NCBI RefSeq assembly: GCF_030159795.1
Contig: NZ_BSND01000005.1
Span: 186,001 to 250,000 of the forward strand
Source: Methylophaga thalassica
Lineage (GTDB): Bacteria; Pseudomonadota; Gammaproteobacteria; Nitrosococcales; Methylophagaceae
DNA: 64,000 bases
Direction: 5' to 3'
In this document: positions 17,890-26,437 of the stretch, one piece after another
How the letters are laid out: each line of letters opens with the position of its first letter
How positions within the stretch are numbered: the first letter of the stretch is position 1
Made by a program: the position numbers and the translations under genes
Notes under the pieces: generated by a model
Database searches by the model: none
The model's input: only the letters and a program-made list of their open reading frames with translations
What the model was told of the DNA's origin: nothing

Positions 17890-19196
17890 TGGAGTATTGG
17901 GCTCTCGCCATGTTTCTGGTGTTATTTTTACTGCTGTTAATCGGTTATCCCGTCGCCTTTACATTAGGCGCTATCGCGCTTGGTTTTGGCAGTATATTTT
18001 TAGGTTTCGAGTTTTTTAGTTTATTACCGCTGCGTATTTGGGGGGTGATGACAAACTTTACTTTGCTTGCCGTGCCGCTATTTGTGTTTATGGGAGTGAT
18101 TCTCGAAAAGTCAGGAATAGCAGAAGAACTGCTTGATACCATGGGTCGCTTGTTTGGTAATCTGCGAGGTGGGCTTGCTATTTCGGTGGTGGTAGTGGGT
18201 GCGCTCCTTGCAGCAACAACCGGCGTGGTTGGTGCTTCTGTAGTAACAATGACGGTTATTGCACTGCCGTCTATGCTGAAACGTGGCTATTCACCTGCTT
18301 TAGCCAGTGGCACGATTGCCGCTTCTGGCACATTAGGCCAAATCATTCCACCCAGTATTATTCTGATTTTATTAGGTGATGTAGTCGGTGTACCTGAAGG
18401 CGAATTGTTTATGGCAGCCGCGGTACCAGGCACGTTATTAATTCTTGCCTATATTCTTTATGTAATCTGGACCGCCTGGCGGCATCCGGAAGCCGCACCA
18501 GCAATCACTAATTCGGCCGATGATTCTACGCATTTAGTTTTTAGTGTGATTAAAAGTCTCGTGCCACCGATGTTATTAATTCTGGCGGTATTAGGTTCTA
18601 TTTTCTTTGGTATTGCGTCTCCAACAGAGTCAGCTGCTGTTGGCGCTATGGGTGCCATTCTACTGGCTGCCATCCACAGACGTATGAACCTAGCGAATTT
18701 ACGTGAAGCACTTCAGCGTACAACCCGATTAACCAGTATGGTATTTATTATCTTTATCGGCGCCACCGCATTCGGCCTGGTTTTTGTCGGTATGGGCGGT
18801 GATAAACTGATTCTGGATTTATTTACAGGCTTACCGGGAGGAAAGTGGACATTTCTGGTACTCAGTATGTTACTGATTTTCTTCTTAGGCTTTTTCCTGG
18901 ACTTCATTGAAATTTGTTTTATTGTTGTACCGGTAATTGCCCCGGTAGCCATTCATATGGGCATCGATCCATTATGGTTTGCTTTATTGATAGCCTTAAA
19001 CCTGCAAACCTCATTTTTAACACCACCTTTTGGCTTTTCACTATTTTATCTAAAAGCCAGTGCGCCCCCTTCCTTAAAACTGGAATCAATCTACCGAGGC
19101 ATTGTGCCGTTTGTAGCAATACAAATTGTGGTGTTGGCTTTAATCATCGCTTTTCCGCAAATCAGCCTCTGGCTGCCTGAACTCATGTCCAAATAA
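17889..19196 (+). CDS. TRAP transporter large permease (DctM family)
   Basis: This is the ion-coupled transport subunit, 435 residues with about 12 hydrophobic segments. DctM signatures include VPLFVFMGVILEKSGIAEELLDTMG, GTLGQIIPPSIILILLGDVVGV and SPTESAAVGAMGA. AAGGAG lies 9 bases before the ATG inside the small-permease gene. The transported acid cannot be inferred without the binding protein. Confidence 0.93.
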   Translation: MEYWALAMFLVLFLLLLIGYPVAFTLGAIALGFGSIFLGFEFFSLLPLRIWGVMTNFTLLAVPLFVFMGVILEKSGIAEELLDTMGRLFGNLRGGLAISVVVVGALLAATTGVVGASVVTMTVIALPSMLKRGYSPALASGTIAASGTLGQIIPPSIILILLGDVVGVPEGELFMAAAVPGTLLILAYILYVIWTAWRHPEAAPAITNSADDSTHLVFSVIKSLVPPMLLILAVLGSIFFGIASPTESAAVGAMGAILLAAIHRRMNLANLREALQRTTRLTSMVFIIFIGATAFGLVFVGMGGDKLILDLFTGLPGGKWTFLVLSMLLIFFLGFFLDFIEICFIVVPVIAPVAIHMGIDPLWFALLIALNLQTSFLTPPFGFSLFYLKASAPPSLKLESIYRGIVPFVAIQIVVLALIIAFPQISLWLPELMSK

Positions 19197-19236
19197 GCTC
19201 TGTTGCAGAGCTGGAGTTTTCTCCTCCATCTCTGCA
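19196..19236 (+). terminator. Overlapping hairpins after the TRAP genes
   Basis: Two mutually exclusive stems start at the dctM stop codon. AGCTCTG pairs with CAGAGCT (19196-19212, loop TTG). Alternatively TGCAGAG...TGGAG pairs with CTCCA...CTCTGCA (19204-19236, one mismatch). No T run follows, so it is a weak or Rho-assisted terminator or a processing site. Confidence 0.5.
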
Positions 19237-19328
19237 CCGGCTTAGTTTAAAGGGCTAAAGTTTATTCACCAGCCATTGGATATGGTGATTTAAATTGTAA
19301 AGTTTCATTAAAAAATCTATTCTATATC

Positions 19329-19347
19329 GCTAATGATAACTATTAGC
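19329..19347. promoter_or_regulatory. Fur box of the TonB receptor gene
   Basis: GCTAATGATAACTATTAGC is a near-palindrome close to the 19-base Fur consensus GATAATGATAATCATTATC. It lies 12 bases upstream of the receptor ATG, so iron repression is likely. Confidence 0.75.
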
Positions 19348-19359
19348 ATTTAGATTAAA

Positions 19360-21501
19360 ATGAAACCAATAACTCCCTTACTATGCCTGAGCTGTAGCTT
19401 ATTATCTTTTCAATCGGCGATGGCCGAAGATAATTCCGCCTCTTTATCCACCCTAGTCGTCACCGGTCAACAAACACCCTATATCCGACTCTCGGAAACA
19501 GCGACCAAAACCGATCAGGATTTATTAGACACACCGTTTAGCGTCAATATTGTTAACCAGAACTTTATTCAGGATTTGCAAGCTGAAACGCTAGCTGATG
19601 TTTATCCCTATATTGTCGGACTAAGTCAATCAGGCACCAATGCCAATAGTTTTACCTTACGGGGTTTATCTTCAAGCTTACAGAATGTGCAGATTGATGG
19701 CTTACCGGGCCTTGCCTCCCGCTTTGGTTCTCCCTCCACGGCCAATATTGAACGCGTCGAAGTACTCAAGGGACCCGCTTCTGTGCTTTATGGTTTGATG
19801 GAACCGGGCGGCCTTGTCAATATCGTCACTAAAAAACCACAGGCAGAGGCACAAACCAGTCTCAGCTTTAGTGGTCGCAGTTATGCATCAAGTGACTCAG
19901 GGTTTGGTTCTGATGTCGGCGGCACGTTTACCTATGACTCTACCGGTGCACTCACTGAGGATAAAGATTTACTCTACCGTTTTATTGGTAGTGTTGAAAA
20001 CATTGATTCCTTCCGTGATGGCGTCAATGATAATAATCTCTATCTCTACCCCACCCTTTCTTATCAGATTAATCCGGATATGAATGCCACTATTGGCATG
20101 GAATATATTCGTGAACGTCGTGATGCCGATGATGGCCTAGTCGCCGTCAATAACGATATTGATCAAACGGCTTCATTGTCGACTCGCTATCAAAGAGACG
20201 GTGATTCGGATAATGATGACGGATTAACGTTATTTGGTCGACTGGAAAACCAGATTAATGACAGCACCGTATTCCGCCTGAATCTGAGAAGTGTTTATCA
20301 CGAAGATGAGCGCGAACTCTATGAAAATAATGCCGTGATAGATGCCACGAACATTGTGGACTCAACCTTGAGAAGACGTGACCGTTATCAGGTTAATAAA
20401 CGCCAATATCATTTCTTTGATGCCAACTTATCGCATAAGTTTGAAACTGGTGAGTTATTCCATAACACCCTTATTGGTATCAATGGCGGTTTTGAACGTG
20501 CTGATTTTGACAGAAAACGTTTTTCATCAAAGAATGTTATTACGCCTAACCTGAACATTTTTAATCCTGATTCGAATAATGGTACACCGTTAGCTCAACT
20601 TTCTGGCAATCATCGAATTACTGATAATTACAATCTTGGTTTGTACGCACAAGACACGGTGGATCTGAATGATTATATCTCTGTGATGCTGGGTGGACGC
20701 TTTGATACACAGCGAACACGTTTTGTTGAAAAAAATCTAGGTCAGTCAGATGAATTTAAAAAACAAAATACCAAAAAATTCTTACCACAAGCTGCCCTTG
20801 TTTTCAGAGCAACAGATGAAGTCTCGCTCTACTTAAGTCACTCTGAATCATTTAATCCTAACAGCATTGAAAGCAGAAATGCTGATGGTGAAAGCTTAGA
20901 TCCGGAGTTAGGTAAACAAAATGAATTTGGTATTAAGGCCACTTTATTCGATGACAGACTCAACTTCACCGCATCCAGCTTTAAAATCATCAAAAGTAAT
21001 ATTACGGAAAGCGATCCGAATACTGGAGATAACAGGTTAGTAGGTGAACTGGAAAGTAAAGGCACAGAGTTTGAAATACAAGCACTGCCCATCGAAAACT
21101 GGCAGATTCGTGTCGGTTACGCCAATGTTGACTCGTTCATCTCTCATAGCCTTGACAGTGACACAGTGGGTAACAGAAATGCGTTTGCGCCTAAACATAA
21201 TGGCTTCATCTGGACACGATACAATATCCCTCAGCCTGTCTTTGGCGGGAAAGTTGGGACGTCATTGGGACTGAACTATCAATCTGCTCAGTACACCAGT
21301 TCGAATAAAGAAACACGTGTTGAGCTACCAAGCCATACTCGCGTTGATCTCGGCTTTTATTACGATATCAAACAGTATCGTTTCGCACTGAATATCGAAA
21401 ACCTGTTTGATGAAACCTATTACACGGGTGGCTCTAACGATAGTAAGATTTATCCAGGTGATCCGCGCTTAATCACCTTGTCATTTAAAACCACCTTATA
21501 A
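19360..21501 (+). CDS. TonB-dependent siderophore receptor
   Basis: This is an outer-membrane receptor of 713 residues. The signal peptide ends near AMA-ED (residue 22), followed by a TonB-box-like LSTLVVTG. The plug domain contains VEVLKGPASVLYGLMEPGGLVNIVTKKP, and the beta barrel ends in a C-terminal phenylalanine-containing strand (RLITLSFKTTL). The plug features are those of ferric-siderophore receptors such as FhuA/FpvA. There is no N-terminal STN signalling domain, so it should not drive a FecIR-type cascade. It is preceded by a Fur box and flanked by no other iron gene. The ligand is unknown. Confidence 0.93.
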   Translation: MKPITPLLCLSCSLLSFQSAMAEDNSASLSTLVVTGQQTPYIRLSETATKTDQDLLDTPFSVNIVNQNFIQDLQAETLADVYPYIVGLSQSGTNANSFTLRGLSSSLQNVQIDGLPGLASRFGSPSTANIERVEVLKGPASVLYGLMEPGGLVNIVTKKPQAEAQTSLSFSGRSYASSDSGFGSDVGGTFTYDSTGALTEDKDLLYRFIGSVENIDSFRDGVNDNNLYLYPTLSYQINPDMNATIGMEYIRERRDADDGLVAVNNDIDQTASLSTRYQRDGDSDNDDGLTLFGRLENQINDSTVFRLNLRSVYHEDERELYENNAVIDATNIVDSTLRRRDRYQVNKRQYHFFDANLSHKFETGELFHNTLIGINGGFERADFDRKRFSSKNVITPNLNIFNPDSNNGTPLAQLSGNHRITDNYNLGLYAQDTVDLNDYISVMLGGRFDTQRTRFVEKNLGQSDEFKKQNTKKFLPQAALVFRATDEVSLYLSHSESFNPNSIESRNADGESLDPELGKQNEFGIKATLFDDRLNFTASSFKIIKSNITESDPNTGDNRLVGELESKGTEFEIQALPIENWQIRVGYANVDSFISHSLDSDTVGNRNAFAPKHNGFIWTRYNIPQPVFGGKVGTSLGLNYQSAQYTSSNKETRVELPSHTRVDLGFYYDIKQYRFALNIENLFDETYYTGGSNDSKIYPGDPRLITLSFKTTL

Positions 21502-21514
21502 AGATAACCCTGAA

Positions 21515-21560
21515 CAGCCTAAACAGGTTTGAGTTAAAGACTCCAAATCTGTTTAGGCTG
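21515..21560. terminator. Long hairpin between the receptor and diguanylate cyclase genes
   Basis: CAGCCTAAACAG and CTGTTTAGGCTG form a perfect 12-base stem, extended inward by TTTG/CAAA and AGT/ACT with small bulges. The right arm covers the last codons and stop of the convergent gene. It is probably a shared terminator, although neither side has a long T run. Confidence 0.6.
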
Positions 21561-22491
21561 CCTTGATACAATTACGGCCTGACTCTTTCGCACGATATAA
21601 GGCCTGGTCCACTTGTTCGACAAAATCGACAAGCTGATCGTGAGGACCTGGAACAATCGTACCGATGCCGATACTGATGGTCAGCAGCTGTGAAACTGCA
21701 GATTGCTGATGGCTAATTTGTAATTTCATCATTAATTGCTGGCAGCGCTCAGCGATTTTTACTGCAGCAGGATTATCAGTCTCCGGCAATAACATCACAA
21801 ATTCCTCACCACCAAATCGGGCAAAAAAATCTCTGGATCGCGTAGCAGCTGAAGTGAGCGTCTGGGCAACCTGTTTTAAACAATCATCGCCCTGAATATG
21901 GCCATAACAATCGTTATATTGTTTGAAAAAATCAATATCCATTACCAGCAGAGACAGGGGTTGCTGGTGACGTTTAGCCGTCATCCATTCTTCTTCTAAC
22001 ACTTTGTCCAACATTCGTCGGTTAGGTATACCGGTCAGACCATCTTTAAAGGACAGTTCTTCCAGCTCTTTTTGCAAATCCAGCAATTTTTGTTCGGTTT
22101 CTTTTCGTTCAGTAATATCAAACATAAAACCAATCAAAGCTTCGACTTCACCCTGCTCATCTCTGACCACATGAACAACATCACGAATCCACACATAATG
22201 CCCATCTTTGGTCATTGCCCGATAATCGGCTTCATGATCAACACCGGCTTTTGACTGGGCAACACAGAAATCGACCACCCATTGTTGATCTTCAGGATGC
22301 ATTCTTTCAGCCCACTCATTGACCGTTTGCCAGCTTTCCGGCGACCAGCCTAATAACTTCTCTATTTGTGGTCCGATGTAGGAAAAACGCATAGTTTTCC
22401 AGTCAATACGCCAGGGAATAGCTTTTGTAGATTCTAATAATGTTTTATAAACATCATTATTCTGGGTAATAGAAGTATCCATATCGCCCAT
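21553..22491 (-). CDS. PAS-GGDEF diguanylate cyclase
   Basis: This is a cytosolic protein of about 312 residues. The N-terminal PAS domain (WRIDWKTMRFSYIGPQIEKLLGWSPE, with the PAC end GFMFDITERK) is followed by a short coiled linker and a GGDEF domain (DGLTGIPNRR). The active site is GGEEF, and the RSRD sequence five residues before it fits an inhibitory I-site. It is predicted to make cyclic di-GMP in response to an unknown signal at the PAS domain. I chose ATG 22491 because AAGGA lies upstream; the frame stays open to 22533. Confidence 0.9.
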   Translation of the reverse strand: MGDMDTSITQNNDVYKTLLESTKAIPWRIDWKTMRFSYIGPQIEKLLGWSPESWQTVNEWAERMHPEDQQWVVDFCVAQSKAGVDHEADYRAMTKDGHYVWIRDVVHVVRDEQGEVEALIGFMFDITERKETEQKLLDLQKELEELSFKDGLTGIPNRRMLDKVLEEEWMTAKRHQQPLSLLVMDIDFFKQYNDCYGHIQGDDCLKQVAQTLTSAATRSRDFFARFGGEEFVMLLPETDNPAAVKIAERCQQLMMKLQISHQQSAVSQLLTISIGIGTIVPGPHDQLVDFVEQVDQALYRAKESGRNCIKAA

Positions 22492-22551
22492 AGGTATGAT
22501 CCTTTTATCAAAACTCACTAATAAACTCATCACCCAAGAAAATGTCGGGCA

Positions 22552-23532
22552 TTAACTCTGCTCAAACCTAAAGCTGCTGACGGCATTTATATCATTTACA
22601 CCGAGATTTAACATCAATAGTCTATCGACACCGATAGCCACACCAGTACAAGCAGGTAACCCTGCATTGACGGCCGCAATTAAATTCTGATCCATTGGCA
22701 TCATAGCTTTACCTTGTCGCTGACGGATAAGATTATCTTTGGCAAACCGCTGACTCAGTTCGTTAGCATCCAGGCATTCGTCATAGCCATTAGCCAGTTC
22801 AAGTCCTCGCGCATAGACTTCAAATCGGGCCGCCACTATTGCTCCCTCTTCTGAACGATGTAATTTTGCTAATTGTGCCTGTGAAGCGGGAAAATCATAA
22901 ATAATATAGGGCTGACCCGACAAGGCGAATTGTGGTTCAATCAGTTCACTCATCAAAAGCTCAAGCCAGCCATCTTTGTCAGCTTGCCAGTCATCAGGAA
23001 GACTCGTTATTTTGGACATGGCAAATTGTTTGAGTTGCTGTTCACTCACATCACTAACGTCAATAGCAAGATACTGAGAAAACACCTGTTGGTAGCTCAA
23101 TTTAATCGCAGCCGGTAAGCCCACGACACTTTGTAATAAATCATCGACTTCAGCCATCAGCTGGTGATAATTCAGACTAGGACGATACCATTCCAGCATC
23201 GTAAATTCTGGAGAGTGGTGTCGGCCCTGTTCACCATTACGAAACACTTTTGCGATCTGATAAATATCCCCCAAACCAGCAGCTAACAGCCGTTTCATCG
23301 CAAATTCAGGTGAAGTATGTAAATAACATGAGGTTTTCTGTCCACCAGCGGCAATATATTCCGTAGTGAAACTATCAAGGTAGGGTGCGGTAGGCGCCGC
23401 ATGAGACAGAATGGGCGTATCGACTTCCAACACATCTCGCTGATAAAAAAAACGACGGATCTCAGTCAGAAACTGAGCCCGTCGCTTTAAATGATCCAGA
23501 CTTGCAGAAGGTTGCCAGTCTTTATCGTACAT
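22552..23532 (-). CDS. epmA: Elongation factor P lysine ligase (EpmA/PoxA)
   Basis: EpmA attaches (R)-beta-lysine to Lys34 of EF-P. It is a 326-residue class II lysyl-tRNA-synthetase paralogue lacking the anticodon domain. Motif 2 is FRNGEQGRHHSPEFTMLEWYR and motif 3 lies in GVAIGVDRLLML. It directly follows efp on the minus strand (8-base gap). With efp and the divergent epmB it makes a complete ligase-plus-aminomutase set. EpmC, the hydroxylase, is not here. Confidence 0.96.
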   Translation of the reverse strand: MYDKDWQPSASLDHLKRRAQFLTEIRRFFYQRDVLEVDTPILSHAAPTAPYLDSFTTEYIAAGGQKTSCYLHTSPEFAMKRLLAAGLGDIYQIAKVFRNGEQGRHHSPEFTMLEWYRPSLNYHQLMAEVDDLLQSVVGLPAAIKLSYQQVFSQYLAIDVSDVSEQQLKQFAMSKITSLPDDWQADKDGWLELLMSELIEPQFALSGQPYIIYDFPASQAQLAKLHRSEEGAIVAARFEVYARGLELANGYDECLDANELSQRFAKDNLIRQRQGKAMMPMDQNLIAAVNAGLPACTGVAIGVDRLLMLNLGVNDINAVSSFRFEQS

Positions 23533-23540
23533 ATTGGGAA

Positions 23541-24110
23541 TTAGTCTTTTGCGCGTTCAACATAAGATGAAGAACGAGTATCGACTCTGAGGACTTCACC
23601 AATTTCAATAAACAGAGGAACACGAACAACGGCACCTGTTTCCAGTGTAGCGGGTTTACCACCACCACCTGAAGTATCGCCACGTACACCCGGATCCGTT
23701 TCAACTACAGCGAGATTAACGAAGTTAGGCGGGGTCACTAACAAAGGCGTGCCGTTCCATAAGGTCACGGTGTAAACATATTGTTCTTTCAGCCAGTCTT
23801 TACTTTCACTAATGGCGTTAGCGTCGGCACCATATTGTTCAAATGAGCTTGGATCCATGAAATACCAAAATTCACCATCGGTATATGAGTACTCAAGATC
23901 AACTTCAACAACATCTGCGCTTTCTACTGTATCGCCAGATTTGAACGTCCGCTCATTCACTCGGCCAGTTTTCAAGTTACGGAACTTAACACGATTAAAT
24001 GCTTGGCCTTTACCCGGTTTAACAAATTCGTTTTCAATGATGCTGCATGGATCACCATCAAGCATAAACTTCAGGCCGGATTTGAATTCATTTGTACTAT
24101 AACTTGCCAT
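23541..24110 (-). CDS. efp: Translation elongation factor P
   Basis: EF-P relieves ribosome stalling at polyproline stretches. The 189-residue protein has the three-domain EF-P form. The modified residue is Lys34 in KPGKGQA, and the C-terminus [13 protein letters not shown] is typical. I placed the start at ATG 24110, which has AGAGG upstream on the minus strand; the frame is open further to 24209 but that leader is not conserved. It shares a 51-base divergent promoter region with epmB. Confidence 0.97.
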   Translation of the reverse strand: MASYSTNEFKSGLKFMLDGDPCSIIENEFVKPGKGQAFNRVKFRNLKTGRVNERTFKSGDTVESADVVEVDLEYSYTDGEFWYFMDPSSFEQYGADANAISESKDWLKEQYVYTVTLWNGTPLLVTPPNFVNLAVVETDPGVRGDTSGGGGKPATLETGAVVRVPLFIEIGEVLRVDTRSSSYVERAKD

Positions 24111-24161
24111 CTTAACCTCTTTTAGGGGACGATCTTCACTTGCTTCAAAATAAAAGCCACT

Positions 24162-25169
24162 ATGATACCGCAAACCACCACCGTAAAGACAAAACAAAAC
24201 TGGCAGCACTCACTCGCTAATGCCGTAAACAATGCCGACCAGTTATTAGCGCTATTAGGGCTTAGCGGCCAACTTTCGGCGGTTGATAAAGATAAAATAC
24301 GCCAGTTTCCCATGCGCGTTCCGCTCAGTTACATTAAAAAGATGCGCTACGGTGATGTGACCGATCCCTTACTTCGTCAAGTATTTCCTTTGCTTGATGA
24401 AGCTTATGAAGTCGATGGATTTTATAGCGATCCGGTGGGAGATCATTTGGCCGTTAAGTCCCCCGGTATTTTGCAAAAATATCAAGGACGCGCTTTATTA
24501 TTGATGACAGGTGCTTGTGCCATTCATTGTCGGTATTGCTTTCGTCGTCACTTTCCCTATTCAGAAAGCAATCCGCTGGCTGCTCAGTGGCAGCAATCGC
24601 TTGATGTATTAAGGGCCGACACGTCAATTACTGAAGTTATCCTGAGTGGTGGCGATCCGCTTTCACTGAATGATGAAAAACTCAATAATGCGATAGGCGA
24701 TCTGAATAAGATCCCGCATTTAAAACGACTACGAATTCATACCCGGCTACCCGTCGTATTGCCAGAGCGTATCACGGACTCATTACTTAACTGTCTGCAA
24801 AATACCCATCTGAAAGTGGTGATGGTGATTCATGCCAATCACGCCAATGAAATTGATGAGGAAGCGGCACAGGTGCTGTATGCCCTAAGGCAAGCTGATG
24901 TGCAATTACTGAATCAAACAGTGTTATTAAAAGGGATTAACGATTCTGTAGAGGCACTTGGAGACTTGAGTGAACGTTTAAATGAAGTCGATGTGCAACC
25001 TTATTACCTGCATTTACTGGATAAAGTAGCAGGTGCTCATCATTTTGATGTGGAAGAAGAAATAGCGGTTAATTTGATTGAGACTTTGAGAAAACAATTG
25101 CCTGGCTACCTTGTGCCCCGTCTGGTACGTGAGCAACAAGGTGAAGCCAGTAAAACGGTAATTAGTTAA
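24162..25169 (+). CDS. epmB: EF-P beta-lysylation protein, lysine 2,3-aminomutase (EpmB/YjeK)
   Basis: EpmB is a radical-SAM, PLP-dependent aminomutase that makes (R)-beta-lysine for EF-P. The radical-SAM cluster is [15 protein letters not shown] (CxxxCxxC). The [12 protein letters not shown] and [12 protein letters not shown] segments match the family. Its 335 residues are normal. It is divergent from efp and convergent with gltA; the two stop codons abut at 25167-25172. Confidence 0.96.
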   Translation: MIPQTTTVKTKQNWQHSLANAVNNADQLLALLGLSGQLSAVDKDKIRQFPMRVPLSYIKKMRYGDVTDPLLRQVFPLLDEAYEVDGFYSDPVGDHLAVKSPGILQKYQGRALLLMTGACAIHCRYCFRRHFPYSESNPLAAQWQQSLDVLRADTSITEVILSGGDPLSLNDEKLNNAIGDLNKIPHLKRLRIHTRLPVVLPERITDSLLNCLQNTHLKVVMVIHANHANEIDEEAAQVLYALRQADVQLLNQTVLLKGINDSVEALGDLSERLNEVDVQPYYLHLLDKVAGAHHFDVEEEIAVNLIETLRKQLPGYLVPRLVREQQGEASKTVIS

Positions 25170-25177
25170 TTACCGTT
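25154..25177. terminator. Palindrome spanning the epmB and gltA stop codons
   Basis: AACGGTAATTA-GT-TAATTACCGTT is a perfect inverted repeat (11-base arms) containing both convergent stop codons. On the minus strand it is followed by TTTT. It probably serves as a shared terminator. Confidence 0.6.
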
Positions 25178-26327
25178 CTTCGATAGGTGTGTAGTCACGC
25201 ATATCACTACCCACATATATTTGTGTCGGTCTGTAAATGCGATTATCGCAGATTTGTTCACGCCAGTGAGCCAACCAACCCGCAGAGCGAGCGACAGCAA
25301 ATAAAGCGGTGAATTCGTCTTCAGGAATGCCCATTTCGCTATAGAGAATGCCGGAATAGAAATCAACATTCGGGTAAACGCCTTTATGGCCGAGGCGATC
25401 AGCACAGACTTCTTCCAGTTTTAGGGCGGTATCGAACATATCATCCAGATGACCACCACGTTCCGCAACTAACTGTTCTACCAGTTTGTGCAAAATGGTA
25501 GCACGCGGGTCTTTGACCTTGTACTCACGGTGACCCATTCCCCAGATGACTTCTTTGTTTTTCAGCTTCTGATCAACCCAGCTTTCGACATTCTTCGGTG
25601 AGCCTATCTCTTGTAACATGCCAACCACACGTTGATTGGCACCGCCATGTAACGGTCCAGATAAGGTACCAATGGCCGCTGAAATAACACTATATGGTGT
25701 AGCTAGTGTCGAACCTGCAACCAATGCCGCAAAAGTAGAAGCATTCAAGGTATGTTCTGCATGCAGAATCAAACACACATCCATAATTTTTGCCATTAAT
25801 GGATCCGGTTCTTCACCGTTAAACATGTATAACAAGTTTTCTGCAACAGACAGATCGTGCTTTGGATTAACCGGGTCCCAGCCATTACGGATGTGTTCCC
25901 ACATCGCCACCAGTGGTGCCATTTGAGCGATGATATTCACCGTCATATTACGCACGTAATCAAGATCTTCACAGCTGTTAGCATCTGTCAGACATTCCGT
26001 GCCTGGATAGAACATTCCCAGGCTGGATACAGCCGTTTGCAACATATCCATGGGATGACCGGTGTGGGGAAAATGCCGCATCATCTGACGAATGTGATAT
26101 TTGATACGGTAATTATCTTTTAACTGTTGGGAAAAATCGTTTAATGCTTTCTTAGTTGGTAATTCACCATCTAATAAAAGCAAGGTGGTCTCTTCAAATG
26201 TACTGTTTTCAGCAAGAGTTTCGAGTGGATAACCACGATAACTCAGTATGCCTTTTTCACCATCAATAAATGAAATGGCTGACTTTGTTGCGGGTACACC
26301 TTCCAGGCCTGGTAAAAAATCACTCAT
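25170..26327 (-). CDS. gltA: Citrate synthase family protein
   Basis: This 385-residue enzyme should condense acetyl-CoA with oxaloacetate at the entry of the TCA cycle. Active-site histidines lie in LHGGANQRV and GMGHREYKVKDPRA, with the catalytic Asp region in YPNVDFYSGILY. The length is that of the shorter dimeric citrate/2-methylcitrate synthase group rather than the 430-residue E. coli type. Methylcitrate activity cannot be excluded, but no prp genes are nearby. It lies 110 bases downstream of the flavocytochrome gene on the same strand. Confidence 0.88.
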   Translation of the reverse strand: MSDFLPGLEGVPATKSAISFIDGEKGILSYRGYPLETLAENSTFEETTLLLLDGELPTKKALNDFSQQLKDNYRIKYHIRQMMRHFPHTGHPMDMLQTAVSSLGMFYPGTECLTDANSCEDLDYVRNMTVNIIAQMAPLVAMWEHIRNGWDPVNPKHDLSVAENLLYMFNGEEPDPLMAKIMDVCLILHAEHTLNASTFAALVAGSTLATPYSVISAAIGTLSGPLHGGANQRVVGMLQEIGSPKNVESWVDQKLKNKEVIWGMGHREYKVKDPRATILHKLVEQLVAERGGHLDDMFDTALKLEEVCADRLGHKGVYPNVDFYSGILYSEMGIPEDEFTALFAVARSAGWLAHWREQICDNRIYRPTQIYVGSDMRDYTPIEER

Positions 26328-26437
26328 CTACAACCTCATAATTATCTTGATGGTGGAGATTATCGGAAAAGCTGGCATTATACTGCATTGCAGGTACAGC
26401 AGCATCACCGATGTTCTTAACTACTGATTTTACGGGG

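Noticed and set aside
19360-21501. FecA-like signalling receptor
   Set aside because: No N-terminal STN domain is present, and no FecI/FecR-type genes are adjacent.
14637-22491. A dedicated cyclic-di-GMP gene cluster
   Set aside because: The two GGDEF genes are separated by unrelated genes on both strands and the EAL-HDOD gene is 20 kb away, so no common unit is supported.
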